The notes: a model not told the origin generated them from the letters alone. DNA of 64,000 nt from Sodalis sp. Psp (GCA_024648745.1 JAHCVB010000001.1:1-64000); one strand, 5' to 3'. Counted from the stretch's first letter, positions 30,930 to 42,064 are shown. Translations and numbers: made by a program.

Positions 30930-31934
30930 TCAAAGCTTGGCGACAAAACCTACCGCTTTATACACCTTAGCTAGAGTCACGCTCGCCTGGGAGCGGGCTT
31001 TTTCTGCCCCTTCATGCAGCACCTGATGCAAATAGGCGTAGTCGGCGCGCAGAATATGGTAGCGGGCCTGTAACTCAGTCAGTATCTCTGATACTGCATC
31101 AGCGACAGCGGTTTTTAGATGGCTATACATTTTACCCATGAACTCTTGTTCCAGAGCCGCTACCGGCGTACCGGTGATACTAGACAGAATATCCAGTAAA
31201 TTTGAGATGCCGGGCTTATTGACGGGATCATAACGCACGACCGGTGGCCTATCGGAATCGGTCATCGCATACTTAAGTTTCTTGACTACCAATTTGGGAT
31301 CTTCCAGCAAAGTAATCACGTTATTGTAGTTATCATCAGATTTCGACATTTTTTTCGTCGGATCTAGCAATGACATCACACACGCACCGGATTTGGGAAT
31401 AAACGGCTCGGGTATTGAGAAAATGTCTCCATATAGCGCATTAAATCGCTTGGCGATACCTTGGCTCAGTTCTAGATGCTGTTTCTGATCTTCTCCTACT
31501 GGCACTTGATTAGTTTGATAAAGTAAAATATCTGCCGCCATTAGCACTGGATAGCCAAATAGTCCAGCATTGATATTTCCTGAGTAACGAATCGACTTAT
31601 CTTTGAACTGAGTCATCCGTCTCAGTTCCCCGAAATAGGTATAGCAGTTAAGCAACCAGCCTAGTTGACTGTGTTCTGGCACATGTGACTGAATAAAGAC
31701 CGTGCTCTTAGTCGGGTCTATGCCACAGGCTAGGTACAGTGCCAGCACATCCAGAGATGCTTTATGCAACTGCTGGGCATCCTGACGGACAGTGATGGAA
31801 TGCAAATCGACGATACAATAAATACAGTTATAATCGTCCTGCATACTAACCCACTGACGTAAAGCACCCATATAGTTGCCAATGGTCAATGCTCCTGACG
31901 GCTGTGCGCCACTAAATACTATAGGTTTATTCAT
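30930..31934 (-). CDS. trpS: Tryptophanyl-tRNA synthetase
   Basis: TrpS charges tRNA-Trp. The 334 residues equal E. coli TrpS. The class I signature appears as [16 protein letters not shown] (about 14-29), the tryptophan pocket includes the MTQFKDKS and [17 protein letters not shown] segments, and the KMSKS loop is in [11 protein letters not shown] (about 191-201). The start [14 protein letters not shown] matches the relative. It is the last member of the aroK-aroB-damX-dam-rpe-gph-trpS cluster, in the same order as E. coli, with gph dead just upstream. Confidence 0.97.
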   Translation of the reverse strand: MNKPIVFSGAQPSGALTIGNYMGALRQWVSMQDDYNCIYCIVDLHSITVRQDAQQLHKASLDVLALYLACGIDPTKSTVFIQSHVPEHSQLGWLLNCYTYFGELRRMTQFKDKSIRYSGNINAGLFGYPVLMAADILLYQTNQVPVGEDQKQHLELSQGIAKRFNALYGDIFSIPEPFIPKSGACVMSLLDPTKKMSKSDDNYNNVITLLEDPKLVVKKLKYAMTDSDRPPVVRYDPVNKPGISNLLDILSSITGTPVAALEQEFMGKMYSHLKTAVADAVSEILTELQARYHILRADYAYLHQVLHEGAEKARSQASVTLAKVYKAVGFVAKL

Positions 31935-31989
31935 TTAAACGTCCTGCATTAATGGAAAGGATAACTTGAGCATGAAAAAAGTGGAAAAA

Positions 31990-32400
31990 CGATTAAGAAT
32001 ATGGTCCTGATGACTCACAGTGATCGTTTCACTGTAATTATAGACATAGATCATGTCGGCATTTGAGGTAACTGGCGGATTGCTACTGCAATATTTCATA
32101 AATTTCAGCCGAACAATAGCTCACGGGGCATAAGAATCTCAAATTTTCAATCACCAGATAGAGCGGCACGTGATGTGTTTTAGCGGTGACATCAATCATC
32201 GTTGAATGGTGAGCGTAAAGTAACACGCAATCAACGACGCGCTGAAAGGCGTTGGTTTTATTAGTCATAACCTCCATCAACGGCTGCTTCACTTCTAAAT
32301 TGCATCGCTAGTAGTGTACTGCCTGTTTTTGTAGTGTCAGCTAATTTATAACCATCAAAATCAAAAGATAGGTTGCGGTTAGGCTAGGTGTGTTGTCGAT
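31990..32400 (-). pseudogene. gph: gph remnant (phosphoglycolate phosphatase)
   Basis: The minus strand reads SFDFDGYKLADTTKTGSTLL, matching the HAD motif region of Gph (AFDLDGTLVDSAPGLAAA). Further on come EVMTNKTNAFQRVVD for LVTNKPTPFVAPLLE, and YVYNYSETITVS for YGYNYGEAIDLS. The catalytic DxDGT is now DFDGY, more than 300 bp are deleted, and frames shift. Position between rpe and trpS is that of E. coli. It is the only dead member of this otherwise intact cluster. Confidence 0.82.
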
Positions 32401-32430
32401 TAAGATATCATTGACATAGAAGACAATAAC

Positions 32431-33132
32431 TTACGAACAGTCCGATTCTTTCGCTGCATTTTCCATTGCTCCCGCCAGTCTGTGACGCATGGCGTTAATG
32501 ACCACCCCGTAATCAGGTTGGCTGAAAATTGCTGAACCGGCAACAAACATATCTGCGCCCGCGGCAGCGATAGCGTCGATATTGTCCACTTTGACGCCGC
32601 CGTCCACTTCCAAACGGATATCCCGGCCATTCTGATCGATCAGTCGGCGAGCTCGACGCAGTTTATCCAATGTCGAAGGCAGGAAAGATTGCCCTCCAAA
32701 ACCAGGGTTAACAGACATCAGTAGGATTATATCAAGCTTGTCTATCACATATTCTAGGTAGTGGAGTGGCGTGGCTGGGTTGAACACTAATCCGGCTTTA
32801 CAACCATGCTCTCTGATAAGCTGTAACGAGCGGTCAATATGCTCTGTCGCTTCGGGATGAAAGGTAATATAACTAGCGCCGGCGGCGGCAAAATCCGGGA
32901 TCAGACGATCAACCGGCTTCACCATCAAATGCACGTCAATGGGAGTAGTAATCCCATAGCCGCGCAGCGCTTTTAGCACCATAGGACCTATAGTTAAATT
33001 AGGAACATAATGATTATCCATCACATCAAAATGCACAACATCCGCGCCGGCGGATACCACCCGAGTGGTATCTTCGCCTAAGCGGGCAAAATCTGCGGAA
33101 AGGATAGAAGGGACGATTAAAAAATTTTTCAT
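32431..33132 (-). CDS. rpe: Ribulose-phosphate 3-epimerase
   Basis: Rpe interconverts ribulose-5-phosphate and xylulose-5-phosphate in the pentose phosphate pathway. The 233 residues match E. coli Rpe (225). The TIM-barrel motifs are intact: [31 protein letters not shown] with metal ligands, [19 protein letters not shown], and [11 protein letters not shown]. The C-terminus is slightly longer and divergent. It starts 22 bp after the dam stop in the same direction, so the two are probably co-transcribed. Confidence 0.97.
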   Translation of the reverse strand: MKNFLIVPSILSADFARLGEDTTRVVSAGADVVHFDVMDNHYVPNLTIGPMVLKALRGYGITTPIDVHLMVKPVDRLIPDFAAAGASYITFHPEATEHIDRSLQLIREHGCKAGLVFNPATPLHYLEYVIDKLDIILLMSVNPGFGGQSFLPSTLDKLRRARRLIDQNGRDIRLEVDGGVKVDNIDAIAAAGADMFVAGSAIFSQPDYGVVINAMRHRLAGAMENAAKESDCS

Positions 33133-33154
33133 CCATGTCTCCCGTCAGTTTTTA

Positions 33155-33994
33155 TCAGTCTTCGGCTGGCGCTGCTTTGTCACAAAGATATAACGCCAGT
33201 AGCTCACTTACGCTGCTGCGCCTGAAAATATTGCTGTTAATAGTACGGTGTACTGTGACATGGTATAGCACTGCATCGCCATACCATTGCCTGGTCAGTG
33301 CAGTATCGTGATTAGAAATCAACACCGGTACCCGACTTTCATGTGCTAGCTGGCTGGCGATGCGTGCCAGGTTCTGCTGTTCGACCAGGTTGAAGCCAGT
33401 GGCATGGTAAGTCGTAAAGTTCGCGGTAGTCGAGAGCGGTACGTATGGTGGATCGCAATACACCACCGAACCTGGTAACGCGCAGGACAGAGTTTGCTGA
33501 TAGTGCTTACAGACAAACACCGCCCTTTTAGCTTTCTCGGCGAAGCGATAGAGTTCCACCTCTGGAAAATACGGCTTTCTGTAGCTGCCGAAAGGGACAT
33601 TAAACTCTCCGCTCAGGTTATACCGGCACAGGCCGTTGTAGCAATGCCGGTTAAGGTAAAGAAACAATACCGCGCGCCGATAGGCGATGGTACAAAGATT
33701 GAACTCGCTGCGTAGAAAGTAGTAAACCTCGGCAGTATTGGCGTCAACAGCAAACAATTCACGGGCATCACGAATAAAATCGTCTGGATGCTTCTTGACG
33801 ATATTGAATAGATTAATGAGATCACTATTGATATCTGCGAGGATGTATCGTTTATAATCTGTGTTTAGAAATACTGAACCGGAGCCGACAAAAGGCTCGA
33901 TTAAGCAATCCCCTTCCGGGAGGTGGTGACGAATAGTTTCAACCAACGAATACTTACCACCGGCCCATTTTAAAAATGCGCGGTCCTTACTCAT
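33155..33994 (-). CDS. dam: DNA adenine methylase (GATC)
   Basis: Dam methylates adenine in GATC and marks strands for mismatch repair and initiation control. The 279 residues match E. coli Dam (278). FLKWAGGKYSLVETI (about 7-21) binds SAM, EPFVGSGSVFLNTDY follows, the catalytic motif is VVYCDPPYVPLS, and target-recognition segments LNRHCYNGLCRYN and SNHDTALT are present. The start MSKDRAFLKWAGG fits the family. Retention while mfd and nfi are lost suggests that methylation still matters here, though mutS, mutL, mutH and seqA are not visible. Confidence 0.96.
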   Translation of the reverse strand: MSKDRAFLKWAGGKYSLVETIRHHLPEGDCLIEPFVGSGSVFLNTDYKRYILADINSDLINLFNIVKKHPDDFIRDARELFAVDANTAEVYYFLRSEFNLCTIAYRRAVLFLYLNRHCYNGLCRYNLSGEFNVPFGSYRKPYFPEVELYRFAEKAKRAVFVCKHYQQTLSCALPGSVVYCDPPYVPLSTTANFTTYHATGFNLVEQQNLARIASQLAHESRVPVLISNHDTALTRQWYGDAVLYHVTVHRTINSNIFRRSSVSELLALYLCDKAAPAED

Positions 33995-34083
33995 GCCTTC
34001 GCTACTTACTTATTCTCTCAGAACCGTAACTTGTACCATGCCTACATAATATAGCTAATACTACGGTCTATCTTCAGGAACAC

Positions 34084-35013
34084 TTACTTATTATAGTCTT
34101 GTTTCACCTGGCTTATCTGTCGTACCCAAGGCTTATTAGCCTGCACATTAGCCGACAACTGAGTTATTGCATTTTTCGCTTTAGACAGGGAGGGATAAAT
34201 CCCATTTACCAGAACATACCAAGGCCTTCCATTTCGATGGGTTTCATAAACCCAGTAATGACTCAGCTTCTGCTTGCGTGCATAAGCATTAAGTGTGGCT
34301 GGTTGTGACGCACTACTCAGCTGCAATGTGTAGTAACTGGCAGGAGCGAACTGTATCGACGACTCTGCCGTGTCATCGCTATCTGGAGATAAGGTAGAAA
34401 GAACGGCAGCACGAGTTGAAGCCAGGGATGTTTGCGGTGCACCAGCAATCTGACAGTCGTCGCTCAGCAGTACCACAGGTTTTTGTTTCGCTTTATATTG
34501 GGTGGTCGATGTTGACATAGCCCCTCCCTGATCGTTAATTTGCGATGCGACTCCGTTAATATTATTTTCTTGCTGGAGCAGTGCATCGAGCATATTTTCT
34601 GACAATTGTATACGCTGCTTTCTGTTCAGTGGAGTCATTGGCACGGTGTCTGTCGAATTTTGGGGGATTTGCAGTGTGCTTAATTCTTGCAACTCGCTGT
34701 TGTTGGGCAGATCAGTGCCCACCGGCATCCTGGCACCAGGAGAGGACGAGTTAGCATCGGAACTGAAGGTCGATCCGGAAAGATCGATGTTACTCTGATC
34801 GTTATTACCTATTCCCCGGTGGGCGGAGTTAGTATGAAATGGAGATTTTATCGCCGATCTAATGCTTATTATCATTAGTACTAGAATGGTGATACCTATT
34901 ATCAAATGCTGCTTAGATACCGGCTGCGGTATGGTAGGGCTTTTTCTCTGACGACGGAAACGACGACTACTGGTATCAGGTCTCAATTTATCTTCCGATT
35001 TAAACTCATCCAT
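34084..35013 (-). CDS. damX: SPOR-domain division protein DamX (shortened)
   Basis: DamX is a bitopic inner-membrane protein that binds denuded peptidoglycan at the septum. The N-terminus MDEFKSEDKLRPDTSSRR is clearly DamX. A single membrane helix follows at about 36-55. The SPOR domain at about 225-305 is well kept (YYTLQLSSASQPATLNAYAR, YWVYETHRNGRPWYVLVNG). Total length is 309 against 428 in E. coli. The acidic cytoplasmic stretch before the helix is almost gone and the periplasmic linker is shortened, so both functional ends survive with less in between. Confidence 0.93.
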   Translation of the reverse strand: MDEFKSEDKLRPDTSSRRFRRQRKSPTIPQPVSKQHLIIGITILVLMIISIRSAIKSPFHTNSAHRGIGNNDQSNIDLSGSTFSSDANSSSPGARMPVGTDLPNNSELQELSTLQIPQNSTDTVPMTPLNRKQRIQLSENMLDALLQQENNINGVASQINDQGGAMSTSTTQYKAKQKPVVLLSDDCQIAGAPQTSLASTRAAVLSTLSPDSDDTAESSIQFAPASYYTLQLSSASQPATLNAYARKQKLSHYWVYETHRNGRPWYVLVNGIYPSLSKAKNAITQLSANVQANKPWVRQISQVKQDYNK

Positions 35014-35108
35014 AATATTCTCCGATGAGAAGGATTGTTCGGCGCTAGAACGCAGGAAAGGCTTACCTAAGAAACATATCTAAACCTCCAGATGCGCAGC
35101 TGGCCAGA

Positions 35109-36194
35109 TCAGGCCTGGCAATCCTTAATCGATGCTACTACCATATCATTTGCCACATTAGTGCATACTTCTGCTTTACCTATCACCACCGGTAACACTA
35201 GACGTAGTCGACCTGAGATGACTTTCTTATCACGCATCATATGCGGCAGATACGCCTCAGGGGCCATTTCTTCTGGACCACTGACTGGCAAGCCAGCACG
35301 TAGCAACAACGCCTTGATCCGTTCGACATCCGCATTTCTAAACTGACCAAGACGACGCACAGCATGTACTGCCATCATCATGCCTGCAGCTACAGCTTCG
35401 CCATGCAGCCAATTGCCATAACCCATGTAAGTTTCAATGGCGTGGCCATAAGTATGGCCAAGGTTGAGCAGCGCACGCTGACCCTGATCACGTTCATCGA
35501 TGGCGACTACATTTGCCTTCAGCTCACAGCAGCGACGAATGCAATAGGCCAGAGCTCGCGGCTCCAGCGCCAGTAGCGCTTCTAGATGAGTTTCGAGCCA
35601 TTTGAAGAATGCAGCATCAAGAATAATAGCGTACTTAATAATTTCTGCCAAACCCGAAGAAAACTCCCGACGCGGCAGCGTATTAAGGCAGTCCAGATCA
35701 ATGACTACTGAAGCGGGTTGATAGAAGGCACCTATCATATTCTTGCCGAGCGGATGATTGACGGCGGTCTTGCCACCCACTGATGAGTCAACTTGGGAGA
35801 GCAGTGTAGTAGGAACCTGGATAAAACGCACACCGCGCTGATAGCTGGCAGCGGCAAAACCGGCTAAATCACCAATGACACCACCGCCGAGGGCGATAAT
35901 CGTAGTGTCGCGACTATGAGATTGTGCCAAAAGTGCAGAAAACACCTGATCTAGGACCGTCAGCGATTTGTACTGTTCGCCATCAGGTAAAATCACCTGG
36001 TCAATTTTGACACCAGATTTCATTAGTTTATCACGCACAGCGTCCAGATACAATGGTGCAATGAGATCGTTGGTAACCAGCATGGCGCTGTCGCCGCATG
36101 TTAGCGGCCAGAAAGGTGTCTGGTCATTGAATAATCCAGCAGCAATAGTGATTGGGTAACTGCGTTCCCCTAATGTAACGATAATTTTTTCCAT
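35109..36194 (-). CDS. aroB: 3-dehydroquinate synthase
   Basis: AroB converts DAHP to 3-dehydroquinate, the second step of the shikimate pathway. The 361 residues match E. coli AroB (362). The NAD-binding region has [31 protein letters not shown] and [20 protein letters not shown]. The zinc ligands lie in [22 protein letters not shown] and NWLHGEAV. The start at 36194 ([14 protein letters not shown]) fits the homologue; a further upstream ATG adds nine unrelated residues. It follows aroK by 40 bp, giving two steps of aromatic synthesis together. Confidence 0.97.
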   Translation of the reverse strand: MEKIIVTLGERSYPITIAAGLFNDQTPFWPLTCGDSAMLVTNDLIAPLYLDAVRDKLMKSGVKIDQVILPDGEQYKSLTVLDQVFSALLAQSHSRDTTIIALGGGVIGDLAGFAAASYQRGVRFIQVPTTLLSQVDSSVGGKTAVNHPLGKNMIGAFYQPASVVIDLDCLNTLPRREFSSGLAEIIKYAIILDAAFFKWLETHLEALLALEPRALAYCIRRCCELKANVVAIDERDQGQRALLNLGHTYGHAIETYMGYGNWLHGEAVAAGMMMAVHAVRRLGQFRNADVERIKALLLRAGLPVSGPEEMAPEAYLPHMMRDKKVISGRLRLVLPVVIGKAEVCTNVANDMVVASIKDCQA

Positions 36195-36234
36195 AGGACG
36201 CTCCAATAACCTTTTTGGCACTCGTTAATTCGAA

Positions 36235-36759
36235 TTAGCTGTTTGTCAGCATATTAATAATCTGGTTTGCAACTATCTTAGCACTCTGTTCGTCGGTACG
36301 AATGGTTACATCCGCAATCTCTTCATAAAACGGGTTGCGTTCGCGAGCCAGCACTTTAAGAACTTCACTCGGCGGAGCTTCTACTTGTTGCAACAGCGGA
36401 CGTTTCTTATCGCGTTGTGTACGGGCAAGCTGTTTTTCAATGGTGGTTTCTAGATAAACAACCACACCGCGGGCGGTAAGGTACTTGCGTGTTTCATGCG
36501 ATTTCACAGAACCGCCGCCGGTAGCCAGCACAATCCCCTGCTTTTTCGTCAGCTCTTTAATGATTTTTTCTTCTCGATCACGGAAGCCGTCTTCACCTTC
36601 TACATCAAATACCCAACCTACATCAGCCCCAGTTCGTCGTTCAATTTCTTGATCAGAATCGAAAAATTCCATGTTAAGTTGTTTAGCCAATTGACGACCA
36701 ATGGTGCTTTTTCCAGCACCCATAGGTCCAACTAGAAAGATATTGCGTTTCTCTGCCAT
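36235..36759 (-). CDS. aroK: Shikimate kinase I
   Basis: AroK phosphorylates shikimate with ATP. The 174 residues match E. coli AroK (173). The Walker A motif is GPMGAGKST (about 11-19). The shikimate-binding aspartate and arginines lie in [19 protein letters not shown] and LATGGGSV. The lid region is QRDKKRPLL. The start [14 protein letters not shown] is fixed by homology. Upstream the hof pilus genes are gone, so the promoter for the aroK-aroB-damX-dam-rpe run should be just to the right. Confidence 0.97.
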   Translation of the reverse strand: MAEKRNIFLVGPMGAGKSTIGRQLAKQLNMEFFDSDQEIERRTGADVGWVFDVEGEDGFRDREEKIIKELTKKQGIVLATGGGSVKSHETRKYLTARGVVVYLETTIEKQLARTQRDKKRPLLQQVEAPPSEVLKVLARERNPFYEEIADVTIRTDEQSAKIVANQIINMLTNS

Positions 36760-37359
36760 ATTTCGGTATTACTATTATTATTCGTTAATGACAATCCTCT
36801 CCGTTAATCAAATTAACAGAGAGACTTGAACTGGAACTTTATGAGCAATAGTGCGAGAATCCAAAAAAATTATCTCAATACTCTCGATAGTTTAGCAACC
36901 AATTAAATTAATGCCTATACTGAAAGAAAAATCACCAGCATGATGTTTAATATAATTTTATAAAAAATTTTTAAATCCTAATCTAAATATTAGATAGAAT
37001 TAAATTGACAATGAAAAAACTCATATTTTGTTGCTGCATACTAGATTTTGTCTGATTTAGACGGCAATAGTCCACTTTCAGATGTGAGCAGCATATTAAC
37101 AATAATTAATTTATGCTGCTTAGGTGCATTCGTTCTTAAGTAATACTCCCACTACTAAATACCGGACAATAATACGTTCGAATCATTTCTTTGTTGATTT
37201 TTATACTGAAATATGCTAACGCATTGCCGCTTCACTGTTGGCAAGCGTTACCTGAGTTTTAATCTTTATCAGCATTACAGTGATGCTTTAGCTTTCTCTC
37301 TGCTAAATAATATTGCCTGAGACATTCAGTCTCAAACCTAGTGTTGCGTCTGTTGCGCA
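36760..37359. other. Gene-free gap upstream of aroK
   Basis: E. coli has hofM to hofQ and the start of mrcA here. No hof fragment is recognised. The sequence is strongly AT-rich near 36950-37010. The aroK promoter should lie in the left 200 bp, but no convincing hexamer pair stands out. Confidence 0.5.
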
Positions 37360-37805
37360 AAATGCGTGGTTGTTCTTTACATCCATAACACAGTATCGTC
37401 TCTTTGAAGCAAAGGGATATCTCATGTGGCCACTGGTGGTAATGGGATACAACTGACGTAGAATTGTACAAAAAAACTTCTTCTACCGCGCCCGACGGAG
37501 CCCCATGAAGGATAATTCGTCTGTCGCGGCAGGAATTTCTTAAGAGTTCTGAAGGAAGATACGTTCACAACGGTAGTAATGGCAGGAGCATTTACAATGG
37601 TATAATGACATTTGGTTGATTTCTATTTGCCAGCTACGACCTGACAGTGATCGATAACTGCGGCTAGAAAGGAGTTCTAGCTATGACCCTTGCACAGTTA
37701 CAATGAAGCGATTCAGAGTATCAACATTAGGAAAGCGGCGCCAAGATTATTCGGCAACAGCTGACAGGAGTACTGTATCGATGGTGTATAGCCGAAAGGT
37801 GATTC
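37360..37805 (+). pseudogene. mrcA: mrcA remnant (penicillin-binding protein 1A)
   Basis: The plus strand reads SHVATGGNGIQL, then NFFYRARRSPMKDN, matching PBP1A SGHASQGASTI and NFFLSPERTLMRKI of the glycosyltransferase domain. About 200 bp on, INIRKAAPRLFGNS then a stop and QEYCIDG match the C-terminal end VNIDRSTGQLANGGNS and EEYFIEG. Over 2 kb, including the whole transpeptidase domain, is deleted. The location beside nudE matches E. coli. PBP1A is therefore gone, while lpoB, the activator of the other enzyme PBP1B, survives at 61041. Confidence 0.72.
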
Positions 37806-37916
37806 ATAATAGAACACTATTCTACTAGAGAACTAGCAGTTAAGAGAAACACATTGTTCTAAAATCGTGCGCTGTTATCAAAGTGAATTATCCATGACAT
37901 GAGTATCTGGGCTTTG

Positions 37917-38477
37917 TCATTTTTGCAGTGTCTGATTCAGCCAGGCATGGACGAGAAATAGCGCGCTCACGTTACGTGCCTCGCAAAAATCTGGCTCATC
38001 CAGCAATGCTAACATGCGACTTATCGGCCAGCGCACAACCGGTAAGGGTTCGGGCTCATCTCCCTGTAGCCGCTTCGAATATAGCGTCTGTGCCATCACG
38101 ATATTAAGTCTACTGGAAAAATAGGACGGCGCCATACTCAGATTGAGTAGAAAGGTAAAAGATTGAGCACCAAAACCTGCCTCCTCCATCAGTTCCCGGT
38201 TGGCCGCTTCTATCATTCCTTCGCCGGGGTTGATAAGTCCTTTTGGAAAACCCAGTTCATAATCTTCAATGCCAACACCGTACTCGCGGATAAGTAGCAG
38301 GTGATCGTCGATTATAGGTACGATCATCACTGCCTCATGATAGGAGGGTTTCATTCTCTCATAGAGCCGCCGTGCGCCATTGCTGAATTCTAGATCAATG
38401 GACTCAACGGTGAATAAGCGAGACTTAGCAACGGTCTCCACGTGATGTATTGTGGGTTTTTTCAGATTCTTATCCAT
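37917..38477 (-). CDS. nudE: ADP compounds hydrolase NudE
   Basis: NudE is a Nudix hydrolase acting on ADP-ribose, Ap3A and NADH-type substrates. The 186 residues equal E. coli NudE. The Nudix box is GLINPGEGMIEAANREL followed by MEEAGF (about 86-108), with all catalytic glutamates present. The N-terminal segment KPTIHHVETVAKSRLFTVES and the end RNVSALFLVHAWL are conserved. The start at 38477 gives MDKNLKKPT as in the family; in-frame ATGs further upstream add unrelated sequence. Both E. coli neighbours, mrcA and igaA, are wrecks. Confidence 0.94.
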   Translation of the reverse strand: MDKNLKKPTIHHVETVAKSRLFTVESIDLEFSNGARRLYERMKPSYHEAVMIVPIIDDHLLLIREYGVGIEDYELGFPKGLINPGEGMIEAANRELMEEAGFGAQSFTFLLNLSMAPSYFSSRLNIVMAQTLYSKRLQGDEPEPLPVVRWPISRMLALLDEPDFCEARNVSALFLVHAWLNQTLQK

Positions 38478-38669
38478 AACGTTCCCGAACATTGCGCATA
38501 GGATGGCCACGGAATGCCCGTCCATCTGATTGATCAATAATTGTACGTTAAGAATGGGCGCCACCCATCTACGCGGCGGAACAGATCTTGCCTAGCAAAT
38601 CCACATGGTGCTGGGCATAAAATTGCTTAACAGAGGATTAAATAGGAAAGCATTGATACCTAAGGTAGA

Positions 38670-38930
38670 GAGCTTATTACCATCTTCTCATCTGTCGATA
38701 ATATCTTGTCTGTTTCCCCCTGCAGCGCTGATGGGATCCTCTATACAGCTCATGGCTAGTGCTTGGGCGTTACTGCTGAAACTACGCAGTGCTTAGCTGC
38801 AGTGAGCGTAAACCATACGTACCCAATACATATTTACATCAAGTCTCTTTGCCTGTGCATTGTTGGCGACAACCTTGTAACTCATCGTACTGGTATGTGC
38901 TTATATTCAATGGTGATGGAAGCAAAACAT
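38670..38930 (+). pseudogene. Probable igaA remnant (Rcs pathway attenuator)
   Basis: E. coli igaA lies next to nudE on this strand. Here VGDNLVTHRTGMCLY (from 38862) resembles IgaA VGDTLRISGTGMCNI. Upstream, a hydrophobic frame ISCLFPPAALMG with LMASAWALLLKL may be one of its membrane segments. The rest of the 2 kb gene is not visible. The call rests on one short match plus position. Confidence 0.4.
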
Positions 38931-40241
38931 TATTTCACTTGTTTGATTACTCGGTTATCTTTTAGGCCACCGTATTACTGTTTTGGTGCCAGACAACCTA
39001 GAATTAATGTTAGAAAATGCTGAGCACTATCAGTGCCTAAAGCCAGGTATGATTGGTTATCTCCTTACCTAATATGTCCAAATGGCCAACCATTCTCAGC
39101 CAAACTGATTTTTTATCTAAAGCAATATAATCAACGGCTTGTGGATTCTTTTCTCTAAGTTGCTTTCAGTTTTCTGTAGTGACTATGTTGGATTATCACA
39201 ATGGCATAAACTTAAGAAGGCTCATGATCATTGATACCATTCGTCGATGCTAAATATCCACCGTGTTGTACTGTACAGTAAGCCGGATTAGTACCCATTA
39301 TGGTACAAATGTCAGCTACCACGCTTGTCTGCTGCTGATGGTTATTGAAGTGTTCAATGCCGTGTTCAATTTTATTAGCGCACCGTCTGAACAACAGACG
39401 GCTGACGTAGGATATCTAGTGTTTACTATGAAGATTGTTTGAGAGACTGGCTACTGCAGCAGCTATCAAGTCTGGCAGAGCTGAAGTCATAGGGGTCCTG
39501 CATTGAGCTCAGACGATATTTATGATATCCTGATAACAATTTGAGATGTTGTGATCAGCTAGACTTATATTAGTGTTGTCGTTCTTAATATCGATCAAGT
39601 TGAGACAATACAATTGGTACTTTGTATTTTGCTGACTTTTGCTAATACCAACAACTTAATATAAAAACATACTAGACCAGTCTTAGCCAGTATCTTATTT
39701 TATTTACTTTTAACCTATAGATGGGATTCTCCCTGAGAAAGATCAAAAGATCAATAGTTATGACAACAAGTTAAGTGGTGCACACCAGCTTTGATTCAGC
39801 ATGGCCACTTTTTACCAACAACGGATCAAATTGGCTCAGTCGACCGTTTTGACATCTGCTATTATCTGCAGACTGACTCTAGACCCGAGGCTAAGGATTT
39901 TCAGAGACACTCATTGCTGCCAGGTTGATAACTTGAGATCTGAGAGAGAAAATGAAGTCTAAAGACGCTGATGAGCAAATTGATGTTGCAACGATAATGA
40001 CTCTTAATTAAATAGTAACTAACGGCAGATCATGAGTTGTAGATTTGGAGGATTTGACTCATTTGTTCTCTAAAACGATTATCTATCTGGAGGCTTATGT
40101 TAAGGTAATAACTTATTTTCCATATATTCTGTTCACAAAAATGTAAATCATGTTAAGTAATTCTTTAATTTATCTCTCGACACGATCACCATTCAACCCT
40201 AATAAGCGCTAGCTGTATTTATCAAACTAAGGAGCAGAGAA
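38931..40241. other. Gene-free gap of 1.3 kb upstream of pckA
   Basis: E. coli has yrfG, hslR, hslO and yhgE here. Near 39950-40060 the plus-strand frames MKSKDADEQIDVATIM and IMSCRFGG faintly recall the HslO C-terminus (LKTLPDEEVDSILAE, IDMHCDYCGN), too weakly for a firm call. The last 100 bp before pckA carry AAGGAGCAGAG, a good ribosome site. No RNA gene is seen. Confidence 0.45.
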
Positions 40242-41861
40242 ATGATAAATGACAGTATTACTCCGCAACAATTGCTCAGTTATGGGATAACTGACTGCTG
40301 TGAACTTGTGTATAATCCTGGATTCGAGCAACTTTTTGAAGAAGAGATTGATCCCACCCTCACCGGACTCGAACGCGGCACTCTCACCCACTCAGGAGCG
40401 GTAGCTGTTGATACTGGGGTTTTTACCGGACGGTTGCCGTTCGATAAGTATCTAGTACGCGACAGTAAGACTCGTGACACTATATGGTGGTCCGATCAGG
40501 GTAAAGGCACCAATGACAATCATCCCCTAATCCAACAAACATGGGATCACCTTAAAAAGCTGGTCTGCCAGCAGCTTAGCGGTAAGCGCCTATTTATTAT
40601 TGATGCTTTCTGTGGTACCAATAAAGACAGCCGGTTACGGGTGCGCTTTATCACCGAGGTGGCCTGGCAAGCACACTTCGTAAAAAATATGTTCATTCGG
40701 CCAAGCATTGAGGAACTGCACTGCTTTGAGCCAGATTTCGTGGTACTCAACGGCGCTAAATGTACCAACCCCCAGTGGCGCGAGCAGGGTCTTCATTCGG
40801 AAAATTTTATCTCCTTTAATATGACGGAAGGTATACAGCTCATCGGAGGAACTTGGTATGGAGGTGAAATGAAAAAAGGCCTATTCTCAGTGATGAGTTA
40901 TCTACTGCCGCTAAAAGGTATTGCTTCCATGCACTGTTCGGCCAACGTCGGCCCAAACGAAGATGTGGCATTGTTTTTTGGCTTGTCTGGTACTGGAAAA
41001 ACCACTCTATCGATCGATCCAAATCGCCGTCTTATCGGCGATGATGAACACGGTTGGGACGACGATGGAATATTCAATTTTGAAGGAGGCTGTTACGCTA
41101 AAACCATCCATCTATCACCTGAGGCTGAGCCGGAGATTTTCCGGGCGATCCGCCGCAACGCTCTACTAGAAAATGTGGTAGTGCTGGCGGATGGTAAAGT
41201 GGATTACGACGACGACAGCAAGACCGAAAACACCCGCGTATCTTACCCTATAGATCATATCGAGAATATCGTTAAGCCGGTCTCTCGCGCTGGGCACGCT
41301 ACACGCATCATTTTCCTGACAGCCGATGCGTTCGGCGTTTTGCCTCCAGTCGCTAGTCTGTCGGTGGAACAGGCCCAGTACTATTTTCTATCCGGATTCA
41401 CCGCCAAATTGGCTGGAACCGAGCAAGGCGTAGTGACACCAATGCCTACTTTCTCCGCTTGCTTTGGTGCGGCATTTTTATCCCTGCACCCTACTGTTTA
41501 TGCCAATGTACTGACTAAGCGCATGAATACTGCTGGTGCCCATGCTTTTTTAGTCAATACCGGCTGGAACGGTAGTGGTAAGCGAATTTCTCTCAAAGAG
41601 ACCCGGGCAATTATCAACGCCATTCTGAACAGAGAAATCGACCATGCTCCAGCGTTGGTTCTACCGGTGTTTAATCTAGAAATGCCGATGGTTGTGCCAG
41701 GTATAGACAGTGTAATCCTCGATCCACGCAATACCTATGCCAATCCTAATGAATGGCAGGCCAAAGCCGTCGATTTAGCCAGACGTTTTATTGATAACTT
41801 CAATAAATTTACCGATACTACGGCAGGTAAAGCGCTAGCAAGATCGGGGCCACAATTCTGA
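40242..41861 (+). CDS. pckA: Phosphoenolpyruvate carboxykinase (ATP)
   Basis: PckA converts oxaloacetate and ATP to phosphoenolpyruvate, the gateway from the TCA cycle to gluconeogenesis. The 539 residues match E. coli PckA (540). The P-loop is [13 protein letters not shown] (about 246-258), followed by the kinase-2 metal site [13 protein letters not shown]. The substrate region [12 protein letters not shown] and the catalytic CSANVG are present. Start and AAGGAGC site agree. Intact gluconeogenic entry suggests that the cell builds PEP for aromatic amino acids, cell wall or sugars from host-supplied organic or amino acids. Confidence 0.98.
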   Translation: MINDSITPQQLLSYGITDCCELVYNPGFEQLFEEEIDPTLTGLERGTLTHSGAVAVDTGVFTGRLPFDKYLVRDSKTRDTIWWSDQGKGTNDNHPLIQQTWDHLKKLVCQQLSGKRLFIIDAFCGTNKDSRLRVRFITEVAWQAHFVKNMFIRPSIEELHCFEPDFVVLNGAKCTNPQWREQGLHSENFISFNMTEGIQLIGGTWYGGEMKKGLFSVMSYLLPLKGIASMHCSANVGPNEDVALFFGLSGTGKTTLSIDPNRRLIGDDEHGWDDDGIFNFEGGCYAKTIHLSPEAEPEIFRAIRRNALLENVVVLADGKVDYDDDSKTENTRVSYPIDHIENIVKPVSRAGHATRIIFLTADAFGVLPPVASLSVEQAQYYFLSGFTAKLAGTEQGVVTPMPTFSACFGAAFLSLHPTVYANVLTKRMNTAGAHAFLVNTGWNGSGKRISLKETRAIINAILNREIDHAPALVLPVFNLEMPMVVPGIDSVILDPRNTYANPNEWQAKAVDLARRFIDNFNKFTDTTAGKALARSGPQF

Positions 41862-42064
41862 TCCGAACGGTGTAGATGCCTATGTGCCACTGCACCTGAG
41901 AAAATCTCTTACTTTCTGATGTAAGAGCAACTAGCACGGTGATAAGTGTGAACATTCATGCATGATGTGTCGCACGATAGCTAGCTGGATCGATGGGTGA
42001 TGTCAGTTAGTGTTACATTTACAGCACATTCCCACCACGCACAGCCAACTATAATAGTTGCTGC

